From: Trichoderma breve
Taxonomy: Eukaryota; Ascomycota; Sordariomycetes; Hypocreales; Hypocreaceae
Length of the DNA stretch: 64,000 bases
Assembly (NCBI RefSeq): GCF_028502605.1
Contig: NC_079232.1
Coordinates: 6,014,001-6,078,000 of the forward strand
Reading direction: 5' to 3'
The notes below the pieces were generated by a model. It was not told the DNA's origin and ran no database searches. It saw only the letters and a list, made by a program, of their open reading frames with translations. This document shows positions 11,463 to 22,992 of the stretch, piece by piece; the first letter of the stretch is position 1; each line of letters starts with the position of its first letter. A program made the position numbers and the translations under genes.

Positions 11463-14400
11463 AGTGATGACTTCATGTTGACTCGAAATCAATGCTCCTA
11501 CAGGTTGATTGACTGATGCCATTGGCGCCACTCCTCCTCCCAGAACTAGCCCAGTTCCATTATTTTCGATCAGTCATGTCTCACCCAACAATGGGATCAT
11601 TGTCCAGGCACTGGTGAAACCTTGTGTCAGAATAAGAATAACAACATGAGCTCAATCTTATCAACCAGCAAAAACAAAGAAAAAAAAATTCAATGGCACT
11701 TTAGCAGCTGAGGCGAGACGGGCCCTAGCACTCTAGACACGGCCTGAGCCCCTCCGGCGGCCCATCAGTCATGCCCTAATGCCGTTACTGCCACCGTTCG
11801 GGGCGGCGGCAGCCCGCTGGGCTAGGCACTAAACAAGAAATGGTGCGCTAAATACTTCCGCGCAAAGCGTAAAAACTGGCGATGCGATCCCACTAGCAGT
11901 GATGGCAACCAGGTACCTGATAGCGGTGGGACCCCCAAAGCTGCAATTTGATCAATGCTTCCATCCATGTAATCAACTCCATTTGATCCATTGATTTGAC
12001 CCAAGACGTGCTTGGAATTGAGGTAGAGGTCAAGCAAGGCAGATAATGCACTCGCCTGCGTAAAATGAACTCCGTACAGGTACCTCTTACCATGGTACAG
12101 CGCAATGGGTTGTCGAATGACCGAGGCACGGGACTTTTTCCTGTCAAACACCACCAGAACAAATCAATATTTCCATGCACAAAGCATCGCCACCACCACT
12201 ACCACCTTTCTCTGCAGTGCATGATGCTACCTCCACAGTTCGCCTGACCACGTTACAGTGAGGCGAATGAGGTCCCCTATCTTCTGTCCATCTTGGAGTT
12301 GCGAGGCACTTGTTTCGGTAAACCGCTCGAGTTCGCCCACCATCTCCTTATACGAAACACGGCGATCAAGGAACCGGAAACTCTGTTTGGACTGTCGACG
12401 CCATTGAGCATAAGCTCCGTGCCTCGTTATCGCCCTCTTTTTTTGTTCTTCTCCCTCCACTCGGCTTTAGCAACCACCATTTGGCATTGCCTGCCAGCCA
12501 CCTCTGTCGTCAAGTTCCACCGCTCTCAGCAAATCAACGCCTGCAGCAGATATGGTGACGCCGAAAGGCTGCTCCCTCTGGCTCCAAGCAAGGTAGGCCC
12601 CAGAACCGCCTGCAGCAAACGCTCCTCGCCATCTCGTATTCTGCTCACGGACCCCATCCAAAGGGCTACCAAGTACGAGTACTTGCGCGCTGGCCACCAA
12701 CCAATTCTCCTGCGGCCTGGTGCCTGAAAAAAAAATGGTCGTCATGCCGGCGGCTTGCTAGTGCTGCTCCGTGCTACTCACCATGTAGCCCAGAGCATTA
12801 GGCGCTTACTGGGAGCTCCATGGAGGCTTGCTTGGCTGAGATCCCGCTCCAACTGCAAAGCGGCTCGGTGGAGAAGAGAGGCATCAAACTTTGGAGTGCC
12901 TGAACTCAAGAAAGCCAGCGAACGTGCTTGATCCCTGTCAACTTTGGGCGGGCGGGTATGGCGCCGCCAAAGTCCAGCCGCACGCACGCTAAAATAGAAT
13001 GCATACAGAGTCCGGACAAGTCAGAGAGCAGAGAGAGCTTGCCGCGAGCTCCGTGGCTCAAGCCGTCTCCAGCGAATTCATACTACCATACGGTTTGCAT
13101 GAAGAATACGGAATATGGAATACGGGAGCGTGTATTATCCTGAAGCTCCAGGGCGGCTCTGGTTTCGATCAAGACAGCATGAAACCCTCTGATCTCGGTC
13201 AATGTTGGGCTTTCCAATACACTGATAAGTAGCCGCTCTCTCGGTTACATAGTTCACCGGCCTTCAATTGCCTTCCTATCGGAAGCCGCTGCTCCATGCA
13301 TCCGCAGTGGGCTCGGCCAGCAAAAACCGGGTCTTTCAACGCCAGGAGCAAAGGGCTGAGAAGCGAAGGAGAACCAGGAAAGGGAAGTGCCGCGATGCCG
13401 CTTCTTTGTGATAAGGCAGAGGATCATGGTGAGATCATTGGACGTGGAGATTAGGAGACTCCCGGCAGCAGCCTCTATCATAACGCCACCAGGAACGTGG
13501 CAGTTCCTCTGGTCGAAAGCCGAAATGACTGAGCTGTCAACGTTGTCAACCGCCACCATGGCTATCTGCCTAGCCGGAAGCGAGACATTCGTCTGACCGC
13601 AGTGAGCCTCCCGCTTCTTGCCGGATTTTGAGGTAAATCATGCACGGAGTACGGAATACGGAGTGTGTAGTTGTAGTTGTACTACGAGTACTTTCGCATT
13701 CCACATGCTGCAGACCGACTTTGCTTCATAGCAGGTTACGGGACGGTAGCTGCCGTGCCGCTGGGAACCAAGCCATCAATTCAAAGTGGTCCACTTCGCA
13801 ACATCGTGGATATTAATAGTAAATCATTGCTAGCCAAGATAATTGTAAAGGCTAGCACGAGAAAACTCGAGCAGCTACCAGCTTGAAAGATTGGCTGATA
13901 CACAAATCAATGGATGTGATTTGTCTCCCACGAGTGGCCGAGGAGTCGGAAATTTTCTCAATTTTCTGTTCGCTCCCAATTCGATAGGAGCCATTAATTT
14001 CCAATTAACTCGATGCGGATGCCAAGTCGATAATCATACAATAGCCGAATCCCGAATGCTACTAAGTAAGCAGGGCACCCAATAGCTGTTGGTGCTATTC
14101 GTACTCGTGCCAATAGGGCAGCTTCTCATCCCGTCTTGCCTGCTGGGCATTCCAGTACACATAGAGCTTGGGAAACGACGTGGGGGTACGGAGTAGTGTC
14201 CGGATTTCCAACACTGCCAATGTTCCTGTCATGCATGTATTATGCATATGCCAGAGTTGAACGGCTATCCGGATCAAGCTGTTGCACAGGCTCGAGCATG
14301 TTATCTCGGGACCTGTACGAGCAAGGAATGAGAGATAAGGCTGGCAAGATAGTGTGAGCCTACACGCATTGACCTGATATCAGTATCACCTCAATAGCAT

Positions 14401-15016
14401 ACATCTTGCAAGACAAGGCTCGCACAAGATAAGCCAGGATCCGTAGGACCCATGAAATTTCTGTCGTCCCTCGTTTTCAGCCCCAACTCTGTGATGCTAG
14501 AGACGTAGTGTCAGCGGTAGTAGGTATTATTTGGATGCATTCCAATGCCGGAACCAGTCCCCCTTCCCTCAAGGGTTTGCATGTACTGGGAAGATACTAG
14601 GCCTCCTTTGGTGGCACACAGCTCTCCATCTGGTATTGAGGTCCGCATCGACCACGGTTGCGGGCCAGGGCCTCGGTCCAGCGCACAAGGCGAACGCCTC
14701 CAAGTTACCGCTTTGGTTGCAATAACACTCAACTGCATAGACTAACGACCCAGTACGGACTCGAAGCGATGCATGTATAGTACTTTGACCCACGGCTATG
14801 CGTATTGAACATGACCCCCTTGGACATACCGTCACCGTTGATAGTCAAGAACCTGAAGACGTGGCCACGCTAACGTGCTGGCCCTATGTAAACGATGCCA
14901 GGGTCTTTCACACCGGTTGATGGTACTGCATGCTCTACGCTGATCAGGGATCAATCAAGAGCATGACGAGAAGCCCCTCCTGTCCCGCTAATGGAGTATA
15001 TGTCTATGCTTCGAGC

Positions 15017-15042
15017 GCGGTATGAGCGTGCGGTATGAGCGT
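15017..15042. repeat. 13-bp tandem duplication
   Basis: Two head-to-tail identical copies of GCGGTATGAGCGT in otherwise unique intergenic DNA. Confidence 0.9.
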
Positions 15043-18000
15043 GGCTGCATGGTGGCTCAAATCTATTTGCGTTGAGTGGTGAAGCGTCCTCCTATTCCTC
15101 GCGGAAGCCACGTTTTGAGTAACCCGACCAACTGCTTGACTGGCGGGCACCACTGAGAGGCAAGAGGCTTGTCGACTGGTCAACAGGATATGGCGACATG
15201 GCAGTCAGGCTGTCCAAATGGCAGTGCTCCATACTTGGGCAGACCTAACTGTCTCTCCCAGCCCAATGGCTTATGCCATCAGAGACATGCATGATGGCGC
15301 ACTCTGCTAAGTTTGTTGCTCCATATTCTTTCACAGTACAGGACAGCCAGATAAGACAAAAACGGTGAGAATGAGCGCCCTCGACTTATTGGTCGGCCAG
15401 TACGAAGCGAGACAAGGCAGCCAGGCTGAGGAGTAGGAGCTGAATAAGGCAGACTGATGAGGCCTCACCGGTTCGCTTTAGCTATTGCTTTGGCTTCTAG
15501 CCCATCTTGAGGCTGGAGTGGCTGAGCAGACTGACGAGTAGCACTAGTTGATATCATGAAGTAGAAAACATATGGTAGTCTACTCTGAATTGACCAAGGA
15601 GAGTAATCCAGGGCTACCACTTGGCGTTATTCTCCTTGGTCTGTGGAATATCACAAGTTGTACTTCGTTTTGCATCCATCTACCCTGTAGTTTTCGGGTT
15701 CCTGGCCATCTCACGACACCTGGATTGAGAGGTGTAGTTATCCTGGGTCCAACCAGAAGGAATGACACAAGGTTCCCTTCGTGGTTGGTTTGGGTCGGCT
15801 ATTGCATCATCGTAATGTACTTTGAATCTCACCAGAAAATGTTCACAGGACGAGACAGTAGGCGATAATGTGGTAGCAGCTGCAGGGCAGGGCTGTACCA
15901 TTACCTAGACATTGCAAGAATAGAGCTGAAGCGCGAAAAGCAATTTGGTCACTTTGTCGAGATCAACCTGAACCGAGACATGCGAGTACTACTGCCTGAC
16001 AACCCGGCATCTCTGGAAAGAGCGGTCATGAGTGTAGCGTGCTCGACTCGAGGCTGAAGGCTGCAAGGGAGGCTCAAATAAGCACAAAGGAAACGGCGCC
16101 AATGACATGCCGTCATGTAAGGAGTCATTGAGCAGGATGTTTGGGGAGCAGTTACAACTCAACGTGGAAGCTGCCAGTTGATGAAACAGCCAGCTGGATA
16201 ATGACCTATCCTGCGCAGTGCCCAGCTCTTTGTGTAGTTAACGTTGGTTCATGCGATGACAGCGGCAGCTCGCCAAAACAGCGTAACTTTTAGGCGACTT
16301 GGCCGAGCTGAATCGATTAACAGTCGGCTCTAACGTTAGTGTACCGTAGCCCCGGAAAAAGGAACGAACGGAAGAGGCGTTCCAAAAAAAGGGACCAGGG
16401 GCCGGTGATTCAAAAAGTGGCGGCTGAGGTGCCATCGGCTGTGGCGAATCAGGCCCCCGTTGCTGCTAACGCTTGGCCCCAACGTCAAGACGGGCGATTG
16501 GGTTTCGAGGATGCCATGCTCTAAGCATATTTTTTTTTTAATTTAACTGACGACGAATTAGTGGCTGCGGTAAAAGCAAGGTTGGGTAAAGATGGATTGA
16601 TGGTACCCTGGGTAAGACTTTCGATGTGACGCTTCGAAAGAGCAAAGACAGGGCATGCATGGTGAACATGCATCCAGGGCGCCATTTCATGCATTATAAA
16701 ATCATGACAGCCGGAAATTAATATAAACAAAAGAAAAAAGTGACTGATCAGCGGAAAATTCGATAGACTTACATGTAGTTTGCGGGATCCGAGATGATGG
16801 ATGGATGGCTGAACGGATGGCTGAAAAGAATCAGATTGAACTGGATGCAATACCTTCTTGGCCTTCCCCGATCGGCTCTTATCCTTTCCAATTTTGTAGC
16901 CGTCGGCAACTGCGAGTCACAATGCGAGAATCGAATCGGCACATCTCATCAGCGTTAATCGTGCAACACGAGGCGAGGCCCGCTGCCGAGGATCGGGTTA
17001 TGCGATGTGGGAATATGTGGGAATGGGGAATTTAGTATGGGGATTTTGGGGGAAGCCGGTGGTTTGGTCTGTGCGCTGTGGGCGTGGGCGGCCTGACGAA
17101 ATGTCACGTGCCTCAGTGGCGTGCTTGGGTTTCCAAAATTGTTAGCACGTAATGCTACTACGTACTATTGACGCCTTAGGCTTCCGGGAGGCGAAAAAAT
17201 CAAGAAAAAAAAAGGGGCGACAGAGAGGGAAGCGGAAAGGGAATATCGGATCGAATGAGTTGATGCGCCATATTGTGCCGCCTATTGCAGCTTGTGGACA
17301 TGGAATGGGAGGGCATTTAGGATGAAAGTGCGATAACGAGCTCAAACACAAGCAGAGCATGGAGAATGAGAGACGAAAATAAGGTACGAGAGTACTAGGA
17401 ACATACATGCATGACCCTGGTCGATGCGTTAGCACAAGTCTTAGCCGTCTGTTTTACCTTGGGTAGCATCCAATGCCGCAAAGTCAAACGGCTTTCTAGT
17501 GCTCTTCTTTTTGCTTTCCACCACTTTGATATCGTAACGGCCCAAATGGCTGCAGTAGTAGATATCAATGCAAGACGGGCTCATCATCCTGCATGCGCTG
17601 TCGAGCAGCTCCATCAGCACGACTGCTAGGTACATGGCTGTTCTGCTGGCGGTACATGCGGGCACATAATGCCGATGCCCAAAACAAGGTATATGTGCTC
17701 CACGCACGATGTACCCGTAGTCCCCATTGGAGCGAGGCCAAACCGCCGGGTCAACAGTTGACGGGAGTCCAACGTTGTCTCAACCCAACAACTGAACCCC
17801 CGGCAGAGGCAGGAAAATTCCGCTCGGCAAGGCGCTAAAGCCAACAGGCGGCAAAGCCCAGCGCATGAAAGTTGAGCACAGGCGTCCCGTCAGTTCGCCC
17901 AGGCGGCAGCTCTAGGCAGTGGCACAGCAGGGCCCTCCCCCAAAACAGACGCTGAGACGGCCGCCATGCGCTAAAAGCAGCAGAGGCCCCCGATGTCAGA

Positions 18001-18477
18001 GGCCCAGAGGCAGCACTAGAGGCTCAGTGCCTTTTTTGCTCCACCGCCGCCAACAAAGACGCCGCCCGTGGTCACGCGCTTTTCCCGCTTCCAACTATCC
18101 CCGAATTTCTCACGACTCCAGATGTCGGCAAGCATCCAGCCTTCAAGTCACCGTCTCCGACCATCAGAATAAAGACTCCTGCCCGCTGCGCCGCGCGCGC
18201 ACTTTCGCTTCCCTCCAGACTCGCTGCGTCTCTGGTCGCGCGTGCCCGCCTCCCGAGATATTCCGTCACCGAGGCCCTTGGTCTGACGCCTCTCTGCCGC
18301 CTGCCCCGGTCGCGCAGAACCGTTTCGCCGGTCCTTTGTGCGGTGGTGCTCCATCCGCATCGCCTGCCCGACGAAAAAAAGAAGCCCAAGAAGCAAAAGA
18401 GAAGATTTCCAGAAGCATCCAGGGCGAACAAGAACCCCCGAGCGCTGCGTCTGTGTGTCGCGCCTTGTCGTGTTTGC

Positions 18478-18804
18478 ATGCGCACTGAGCCATACGCAAA
18501 AAAAGTCGTCCGCCCGATATCGAAACGCCACATCGCTCCCGCCCGCATCCCCCAACTACCCACCCCAAGTCACATCACCGACAGGCCCAACGACTCCATC
18601 GCCCTCGATCCCGATCCTCGTCCCTTGTCCGAACCGCGAACGGCCGGCCTGCCATTCCGAATAGCTTCGCGCGCGCCCTTCTTTGCGGGGCGCAGTTACG
18701 CAAGGCACCGTGGCGGCGCTTACAATCCTCGACCAGCCCGAGACGCCGGAGCTGTCCCTGCAGCAGCATCTCGACCTCGCGCCCGATCTGGTGGGCTACG
18801 GTAG
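18478..18804 (+). other. Candidate upstream ORF in the psy2 leader
   Basis: An ATG at 18478 opens a 108-codon frame that stops 34 bp before the psy2 ATG and is in a different frame from it. If the psy2 transcript starts upstream of 18478, this uORF would be scanned first. The encoded sequence is Pro/Arg-rich and probably not a functional protein. Confidence 0.3.
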
Positions 18805-18838
18805 CCAACTCGTCACGGGGGACGATCCCCAGTCCTTG

Positions 18839-21800
18839 ATGATGGCACAGCCGGTGCCTCATCAGGACAAGAAGCGCGTCAAGGTCTATGAGCTGCGCAA
18901 CAATGACTGGTTTGATCGCGGAACGGGCTTCTGCACCGCCAAGTTTGCGACGGTATGTTTGCGTCTTCTTTGCGTGTCTTCGGCTACCCTTGTCTTGTCT
19001 CTTGTCTCGCCTCGCGCATTGTAGTTTCGCTTCTGTTCCCCACTCCCACCGTTTTTCTTGTCTTTTCCCTTCCGGCGACTTTCCTTTCCACGCATTGTTT
19101 AGCAGGAATGGGATCGGCTGGGCTTGATTGGGCTGAGTTTACCTTGGCCTGACCTGGACTTGCTTTGGCTCTCGCTCTCTCTCTCTCCTCCTTGACTCAT
19201 CTTGGCACTGCAAGCGAGTGGCCCATCCAAGGGATACGCGTATTCACCCTCCGTCATTGTCGCTCTGATTGCTAATTGTGTCATGCATTCGACGTACGAT
19301 GTAGACCGAGGATGGCAACAAAGATCCAAAAGTCATTGTAGAGTCCGAAGACCAACCTGAGCGACTTCTTCTGGAGACAACGATCCAAAAACAAGATGGA
19401 TTTCAAAAGCAACAAGGTAAGCTCTCACCGACCCCTCTTGTTCTTTCCCTTTCCCTTCTCCCTATCTTGAATCATCTATACCGTTCCTAGCGCCTGTTAT
19501 TTATACTTTCTTCCCCTCCTCATCTTTCTTAACTCTTCATACACAAAATCCCTCCATCTCTCTTAGTTTGTGGTGACGTTTGACTAATGAGGCGCAACAG
19601 AAACGCTCATTGTATGGCAGGAGCCAGGAAGTGGTGTCGATATGGCCCTGAGTTTCCAAGAGGCCGAGGGGTGTGCCATGATCTGGTTTGTCTTAACCTC
19701 TTCCTACCCCCTTATTCTCCTCCCTCGCCCTTGTCGATCCTTATCCATTGCGACTCTCGAAGCATCCAAGACCATCTCTCTTAGTATAGCATCGATTGAG
19801 CATTGGCTAATGATATGTGGTGGTTAAGGCGCTTTGTCAATTCCGTTCAGCAGCAGTTCCAGCAGAATGCTGGTGTAGGTAAGGATTGATCGTCACGTTG
19901 TTGATGATACGTATAAAACCAGAAGCTAACGCTTTCTCAGACGACAATTTGTCCGATGATCTCGCTATTGAAACGCTTGCGCCCGTTAACCTTCCCACTG
20001 CTGAGCTGGGCAACCTGGTGGAAATCGAGACTAGCATTAGGGTTATGAGCGCTACTGCTACCGGCCGTGAAGCTGTTACGAAGTTCATCGTGGCCGATGA
20101 CTATATCAGCAAGCTTATCCCTCTGGTAGAGATCGCCGAAGACTTGGAGAGCCTCCCCGACCTGCATCGCTTGTGCAACATCATGAAGAGCATCCTGCTC
20201 CTCAATGATACATCTATTATTGAGCACGCCGTATCCGATGAGTGCCTCCTGGGAGTTGTCGGTGCTCTGGAATACGACCCCGACTTCCCCAGCCACAAGG
20301 CCAACCATCGACACTGGCTCAGCAACCAAGGACATTACAAAGAAGTTGTCCCCATCAATGACGATATAGTCCGCCGCAAGATCCACCAGACATATCGCCT
20401 TCAATACCTCAAGGATGTTGTTCTGGCCAGAATCCTTGATGACCCTACCTTCTCTGTGCTCAGCTCCCTCATATTCTTCAACCAAGTTGAAATCGTCCAG
20501 CACCTACAGACAAACCCAACATTCCTCATGAACCTCTTTGGCATCTTTTCTGCCCACTACCCCGACACAAGGAAGCGGAAGGAGGCTGTCTTGTTTATCC
20601 AGCAATGCTGCGCAATTGCCAAGACTATCCAAGCCCCTGCGCGTCAATCCCTGTACATCAACTTCCTTAACCATGGCCTGCTCCGCGTCATCTACTATGG
20701 CCTAAGACATGTTGACGTCGCCGTGCGCGTTGGGGCCACGGACATTTTGATATCTATCATTGACCATGACCCAACGCTTATCCGTCAAACCATTTTTCGA
20801 CAGATGCACGAAGGAACCTCATCACTATTGGATTCCCTCATCGATCTTCTTCTGGTCGAAGTTGACTTGGGAGTCAAGACACAAATTTCAGATGCTCTCA
20901 GAGTCATTCTGGACCAGGGAGGAGGCCCAGCAGCGGTCAATGAAGCAGCGGCTAATAACAATGCTAACGGCGGTGGCAACAAGCAGCAAGCCGCCGAATT
21001 GGCTGCCAGGGCAAGGATGCAAATGCCTATTGATCCTCAGCATGAGCACTTCCTAACCCGCTTCTACGAGTCCTCCGCTCTCAAGCTGTTCAGGCCTCTT
21101 ATCGAGCTAGACACCCGTTCTCATCTGGACTTTACTGTTCAGGAGGCTGCCATGTTCTCATGCCTGGTGGAAGTGCTCGGCTTCTTTATCCGCCAACACC
21201 ATCGGTTCAGCAGATACTTTTTCATCATGCACAACCTTGCCGCACGCATCGTCCAGCTTCTCAAGTGTCGGGACAAATACCTGCAGCTGGTTTCGATTCG
21301 ATTCTTCCGACTAATTGTTGGCCTCCAGGAGGAGCTGTATGTCAAGAATCTAATCGAGAACGACGTCTTGGGTCCTATTCTCGAGGTTTTGGTAGAGACT
21401 GTGCCGCGAGACAATCTTGTCAGTGCAGCTTGCACCGAACTCTTTGACTTTGTCAAGAAGGAGTACCTGAGAGACATGGTCAAGCAACTTGTGGCTGACC
21501 ATCGGGAGAACTTGCTTCTCGTTAGCCACATACCGCCTTGTCAAGACCTGATCACGCGCTATGACCAGACTGAGGGCTACACAACCAACATGGACTACTT
21601 CGCCGATACAGATGACGATGTGACGAGGAGACCGCCCAACGTCAGAATGATGGAGCACCTACCCATTGATTTACGTGAAGAGGAGTACTGGGACGCTTCT
21701 GACCCTGAAGACGAAGGGGAAGATCACAACTCAGGAGATAGGTTATCTGAGAACGGTGGGTCGTCTTCTGGGAAACCTCTAGTTGACTATGCTTCGGATG

Positions 21801-22168
21801 AGGAAGATGGCGACGATGGTCTAGACAACGATACCGATGACCAGTCCAAAGACGATGGCGATGATAATGCCGATTTCAGCCCACGGTCCAACCTCTCGGC
21901 TAATGTGCCGCCGCCCGAACGTCTCTCTGAAAAACGCAGACGAGAGGAAGACGAGGAAGACGATGACGAGCTAGGCAAGCTGATGCATAGCAAGCGACGC
22001 AACAGTAGTTCTACGGAATCCAACTCATCAATTACACCGGGCCTCACCCGAAGACGCAAGTCGAGCTTCACCAACGGGGGCAGTAACGTCACACCCAGGA
22101 AGATTGCAATTAGCCTGTCACCAGCTCTAAGGTCAGGCGGTCCCTCTCGATCCGACGATGACTCGTAA
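18839..22168 (+). CDS. psy2: Protein phosphatase 4 regulatory subunit 3 (Psy2/SMEK)
   Basis: Targets the PP4 catalytic subunit to phosphoproteins, with roles in DNA-damage checkpoint recovery. Five exons (18839-18952, 19305-19416, 19601-19685, 19829-19878, 19941-22168) give 862 residues. The N-terminal EVH1/PH-like domain begins RVKVYELRNNDWFDRGTGFC and runs to about residue 120 (LIVWQEPGSGVDMALSFQEA, CAMIWRFVNSVQQQFQ). The SMK-1 domain and armadillo-like repeats follow (NLPTAELGNLVEIETSIRVM through about 570). The C-terminal 200 residues are acidic, then basic and Ser-rich, probably disordered and nuclear. The first ATG of the frame (followed by a second) was chosen because the conserved domain starts a dozen residues later. 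Upstream DNA stays open in frame back to a TAG at 18662; see findings. Confidence 0.93.
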
Positions 22169-22992
22169 AGGAGGGGACTTGTTTTGGTTGCAGTGGTGTA
22201 CGGCATTATACCCTCTCTTCATTTCTCTTCACTTGATCCTGTTCTTATTGCATCATAATTTTTCTTTCGGCCATGACAATGTAAAGAGCAGATGGATTAC
22301 TCTGTGTCCAAGGGTTGGTCCTCATAAAACGAGGAAGATGGCGGCGGGTAGGCAACAAGGCGGCGTTAGGATTATTCCCTTTATTTCATCCCTGGGTTGG
22401 TCATCGGCCACATCATATTGTTTTTGGTTTTTTCTCGTTATCTTTGGAATGATGATACGGCTCACTGGGCCGTCACTGTTGGAGATGCAACGACGGCGGC
22501 GGCAAACCCCCTTTTTCAGAAATAGAATCGACATAGTGGAGGAAGGACTTTATAGGGACAAAGATCGGAAAGACATGCGAAAGAAGAAGATAAAAAAAAA
22601 AAACGTCCCACGGACAGAAATTTGACTCTGGGATCCAGGAGTGCAGGAGGCGGAGTTTCAAGCTTTGCGCTTGATTTGTATCATATCTAACATACTTAAC
22701 AATATAATGTACTCCTTCTTAGCCATAAGAGGGAACATGAAACAAAGCGAGTCACACCAATTTCGGCATAAAGAGATGATGTAGACGGTGCAATGCCCTT
22801 GGATGAATTAAAAAGGCCGTGAAAATGTGTAAGCTTCTAGTAAAATTTTGCTTTTGACGCGATGCTTTTGCTGTCGGAGAATGGTAGGTAACACCTTCGA
22901 AAGTGCCTCTATGTCCGTTGTATCCCTTACCCCTTTTCACCCTTGGTTTGGTTTTTTCTCACTGAGTCTATTAGTTTTCCGTTTCCATATCA
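22169..22992. other. psy2-afg2 convergent 3' flanks
   Basis: Intergenic DNA between two converging stop codons. Short frames only; no gene seen. Confidence 0.6.

Larger units (their letters stand above)
10049..18838. other. Gene-poor interval of about 8.8 kb
   Basis: No frame here shows a recognisable domain or plausible exon chain. About 10.7-10.97 kb is purine-rich on the plus strand, fitting a long CT-rich leader for the minus-strand gene at 10048. A GTAC island lies at 11107-11462, a 13-bp tandem repeat at 15017-15042 and a TACGGAGTA-type cluster at 13645-13663. The last kilobase (about 17.9-18.8 kb) is GC-rich, pyrimidine-rich DNA that fits the psy2 promoter and leader. The middle (about 11.5-17.8 kb) looks like ordinary noncoding DNA. 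Confidence 0.5.

Noticed and set aside
17919..18488. 189-codon plus-strand frame
   Set aside because: Arg/Pro/Ser-rich translation of the GC-rich psy2 leader; overlapping antisense frames are equally open.
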